NCBI GenBank assembly: GCA_963718295.1
Contig: CAVQYV010000008.1
Coordinates: forward strand, 496,001 to 560,000
Origin: CAVQYV01 sp963718295 [NCBI: uncultured Methylomirabilota bacterium]
GTDB lineage: Bacteria > Methylomirabilota > Methylomirabilia > CAVQYV01
Direction of reading: 5' to 3'
DNA: 64,000 nucleotides
The notes beneath the pieces are model-generated. The model did not search any database, was not told the DNA's origin, and saw only the letters and a list, made by a program, of their open reading frames with translations. A program made the position numbers and the translations under genes. This document shows positions 62,187 to 64,000 of the stretch, one piece after another; the stretch's first letter is position 1; each line of letters starts with the position of its first letter.

Positions 62187-63181
62187 TGATCCGAGCACTC
62201 TCAGAGATGGCCCCCAACTGCTCATCTTTCTGGCCCAGCTTCTTTTTTTCTTCCGGCATCCATGTGGGTGCGGTCTTTCTCATCCTGTTTTCTCCCTTGA
62301 GAGCCCATCACGGGATCTACAAGGCCCCCCAGACCTTCATGGTGAGTCTGATAGAAGCCCCTCCGCGATCCAGGGAGGCGGGATTGGCAAACTCTACCCA
62401 GCCGGTGTCCTCTCCCAAGCCAATGACAATGGAGAAGAAGAGGATTTCGCCTCCGCCTGAGCTACCCAAAAGGGAAAGCAAGGGAAGAGAGATCAAGGAA
62501 GCCAAAGTGGAGAAGGCGATGTTGCCCCCGGAGCCGAGGCCGGAGCCCAAGGCGAAAGAGGCGCCTCCAGCACGCATGGTCATACCCTCAGCTCGGGAGG
62601 CTCCGCGCAGGCTTCCCACCCCTTCAGCTTCGCCTGCAGTCCCTGCGCCCTTCACCCTTCCACCCCTGCCCTCGGTGACGCCTGCCAAGGAAGCGGCTCA
62701 GGCCCAGAGGGAGGGGTCTGCAGCAAGCGCTACCGCCGGGCCGAAAATCCCTGCGGTTCCGGCCCTGTCCCCCTCCAAGACGGGCGGCTCATCGGGAGGA
62801 GGATCGGGCGATTCGGGGAAGGAGGGGGGGATGCTGGTAGGCGTGGCTTCCTCATTGCCCGGTGTGAGCGTGGACAACCCCGATTTTCAGTTTACCTATT
62901 ATCTCGTCATCATCCAAAATAAGATCGCCAGCAACTGGAGTCCCCCTTATGCAGCCGGAAAAACAGGGGCGCGGCAGAAGACGGTGGTCGGCTTTCGCAT
63001 CCTTCGAAACGGAAATGTCCAGGATGTGCGAGTGGAGAATCCCTCGGGGGCAAGTTTCATGGATCAATCGGCGGTGAGGGCCATCTCCCGATCCAGTCCG
63101 CTTCCTCCCCTGCCCCAGAGATTTCTGGATGAGTCCCTCGGGGTTCATTTTAGCTTTGAGTTGGAAGAAGGAAAGGGCTGA
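62186..63181 (+). CDS. tolA: TolA/TonB-like energy transducer
   Basis: A 331-residue protein with an N-terminal membrane anchor (about residues 18-38), a long Pro/Ala/Lys/Glu-rich linker (about 60-220) able to span the periplasm, and a C-terminal TonB-type domain (FQFTYYLVIIQNKIASNW, QKTVVGFRILRNGNVQDVRV, DQSAVRAISRSSPLPPLP). Position between tolR and tolB makes it the TolA of this system, although the C-terminal fold is TonB-like, as usual in deltaproteobacteria. Confidence 0.88.
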   Translation: MIRALSEMAPNCSSFWPSFFFSSGIHVGAVFLILFSPLRAHHGIYKAPQTFMVSLIEAPPRSREAGLANSTQPVSSPKPMTMEKKRISPPPELPKRESKGREIKEAKVEKAMLPPEPRPEPKAKEAPPARMVIPSAREAPRRLPTPSASPAVPAPFTLPPLPSVTPAKEAAQAQREGSAASATAGPKIPAVPALSPSKTGGSSGGGSGDSGKEGGMLVGVASSLPGVSVDNPDFQFTYYLVIIQNKIASNWSPPYAAGKTGARQKTVVGFRILRNGNVQDVRVENPSGASFMDQSAVRAISRSSPLPPLPQRFLDESLGVHFSFELEEGKG

Positions 63182-64000
63182 TGAGACCCTGGAAGGTCTT
63201 GGTATTACTGGTGGGCCTGCTCCTGGTTGTGGAAATCGTGGGGGGGGCCTTGATCTTCCATTCCTCTGGGGCGGATATCTATCTCGGTGTCTCCAAGCCG
63301 GAGGTGAAGAAACTGAGCATGGCTGTGGTAGGATTCTCCGCCACACTGCATGGTCCCAAGGGAGAGAATCTGACCGAACGGGCTTTCAAGACCCTTCGTT
63401 CCGACATGGATTTCTCCGCCGTGATCGAAGTGGTGGACCCCTCTTCGCTTCCCTTCAATCCCCATCAGATCAAACTGGGGCAAGAGAAAGAAGTCTTGCC
63501 CAGACTACCCTCTCTTTCCATCCAGGTCATGCTGGCAGCCGACCTGGCACGGAGTGAGAACAAGCTGCTTCTGGAAGCGAAGCTGTACGATGTGTCCACC
63601 AGGCAGCAGGTCTTTCACAACCGCTATGTCAGTGACAGCAAGGGGGTGTCAGCCGCAGTCCACCGCCTGTCCGATGACATCATCTACTATCTCACGGGAG
63701 AGCGGGGAGTTGCCCGGACCAAATTGGGCTTGGTCTCAGACAAGACGGGGGCAAAGGAAATCTATGTGATGGACTTCGATGGGAGCAATCTGATGATGAT
63801 GACCAGAAATCAATCTCTGAATCTTACTCCGCGCTGGTCTCCGGATGGGAAGTTCCTTGCTTATGTCTCCTATCGAGATGGGAATCCGGATCTCTATCTC
63901 CTCGATGTGACCTGCGGGAGGAGAACGAAAATCTCCTCTCTTCCGGGGCTCAATATCTCTCCCGCATGGGCCCCGGACGGGAAATCGATCGCTCTGGCCC
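63181..64000 (+). CDS. tolB: Tol-Pal system protein TolB, 5' part
   Basis: The first 273 codons, open to the window edge. The ATG shares a base with the tolA stop (TGATG). An N-terminal hydrophobic signal (residues 4-25) is followed by the TolB N-terminal domain (IYLGVSKPEVKKLSMAVVGF, DMDFSAVIEVVDP) and the beginning of a WD40-like beta-propeller (VSDKTGAKEIYVMDFDGSN, LTPRWSPDGKFLAYVSYRDG, ISPAWAPDGKSIALA). TolB is periplasmic and contacts Pal and TolA. Confidence 0.93.
   Translation, partial: MRPWKVLVLLVGLLLVVEIVGGALIFHSSGADIYLGVSKPEVKKLSMAVVGFSATLHGPKGENLTERAFKTLRSDMDFSAVIEVVDPSSLPFNPHQIKLGQEKEVLPRLPSLSIQVMLAADLARSENKLLLEAKLYDVSTRQQVFHNRYVSDSKGVSAAVHRLSDDIIYYLTGERGVARTKLGLVSDKTGAKEIYVMDFDGSNLMMMTRNQSLNLTPRWSPDGKFLAYVSYRDGNPDLYLLDVTCGRRTKISSLPGLNISPAWAPDGKSIALA

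Overview
The window looks like chromosomal DNA of a Gram-negative anaerobe, most probably a member of the Deltaproteobacteria in the wide sense (Desulfobacterota). The grounds are lipid A and Tol-Pal genes (lpxC, tolQ-tolR-tolA-tolB), an NtrYX-type pair preceded by a DUF4390 gene, a B12-dependent ribonucleotide reductase, a siroheme decarboxylase of the alternative heme route, and a CbiMQO metal transporter. No rRNA, phage, plasmid or CRISPR array was seen. The taxon is inferred from gene content only.

Layout. 1-6.8 kb: the end of murA, then a compact histidine operon (hisD, C, B, H, A, F, an adenosine-specific kinase, hisI) and a HIT protein. 6.8-19.1 kb: rpsU, a 0.5 kb spacer with a strong terminator, a NIF3-like gene, mutS2, dnaG, rpoD, a small inverted-repeat element abutting an IS630-family insertion sequence, a CAT-anticodon tRNA, a zinc-ribbon coiled-coil gene, rnhA, dciA and lpxC. 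19.3-26.2 kb: DUF4390, ntrY, ntrX, an RNA uracil methyltransferase, pgsA, plsY. 26.5-31.8 kb: an unusual terpenoid-type locus with a CrtC/AttH-like domain fused to a polyprenyl diphosphate synthase, a divergent squalene-hopene-cyclase-like protein, and a decayed second cyclase copy. 31.9-36.8 kb: a TolC/MacA/MacB-type export operon. 36.9-39.2 kb (minus strand): cbiM-cbiQ-cbiO. 39.3-43 kb: a queuosine-precursor transporter, two frameshifted genes (uroporphyrinogen-decarboxylase family and a 3-hydroxyisobutyrate-dehydrogenase-like oxidoreductase) and rodZ.

43.0-44.0 kb (minus strand) holds the most striking item: a secreted metallophosphatase-like gene interrupted by one in-frame TGA, directly after EPCG, where I expect a Cys. 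A hairpin with a GG-starting apical loop lies 18 bases downstream, so it is a candidate selenoprotein. 44.2-46.8 kb: an Fe-S aldo/keto reductase, a fused AhbA-AhbB siroheme decarboxylase and dcd. 46.9-55.3 kb: a pair of NrdR-box-like palindromes before a frameshifted nrdR, mgtC, small or broken genes, flavin reductase, trmO, a cupin, a glutamate-synthase-like protein and nrdJ. 55.4-60.5 kb: three tandem class III CoA-transferases and an aminotransferase, with a second copy of the inverted-repeat element between them. 60.8-64 kb: a MerR-like regulator heading tolQ-tolR-tolA-tolB (tolB cut by the window edge).

Two themes recur. IS630-type elements and their short relatives sit at CTAG sites that double as TAG stop codons. 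Four homopolymer-type single-base frameshifts cluster between 40.8 and 47.3 kb, which points either to local assembly error or to local gene decay and tempers the reading of the nearby in-frame TGA.
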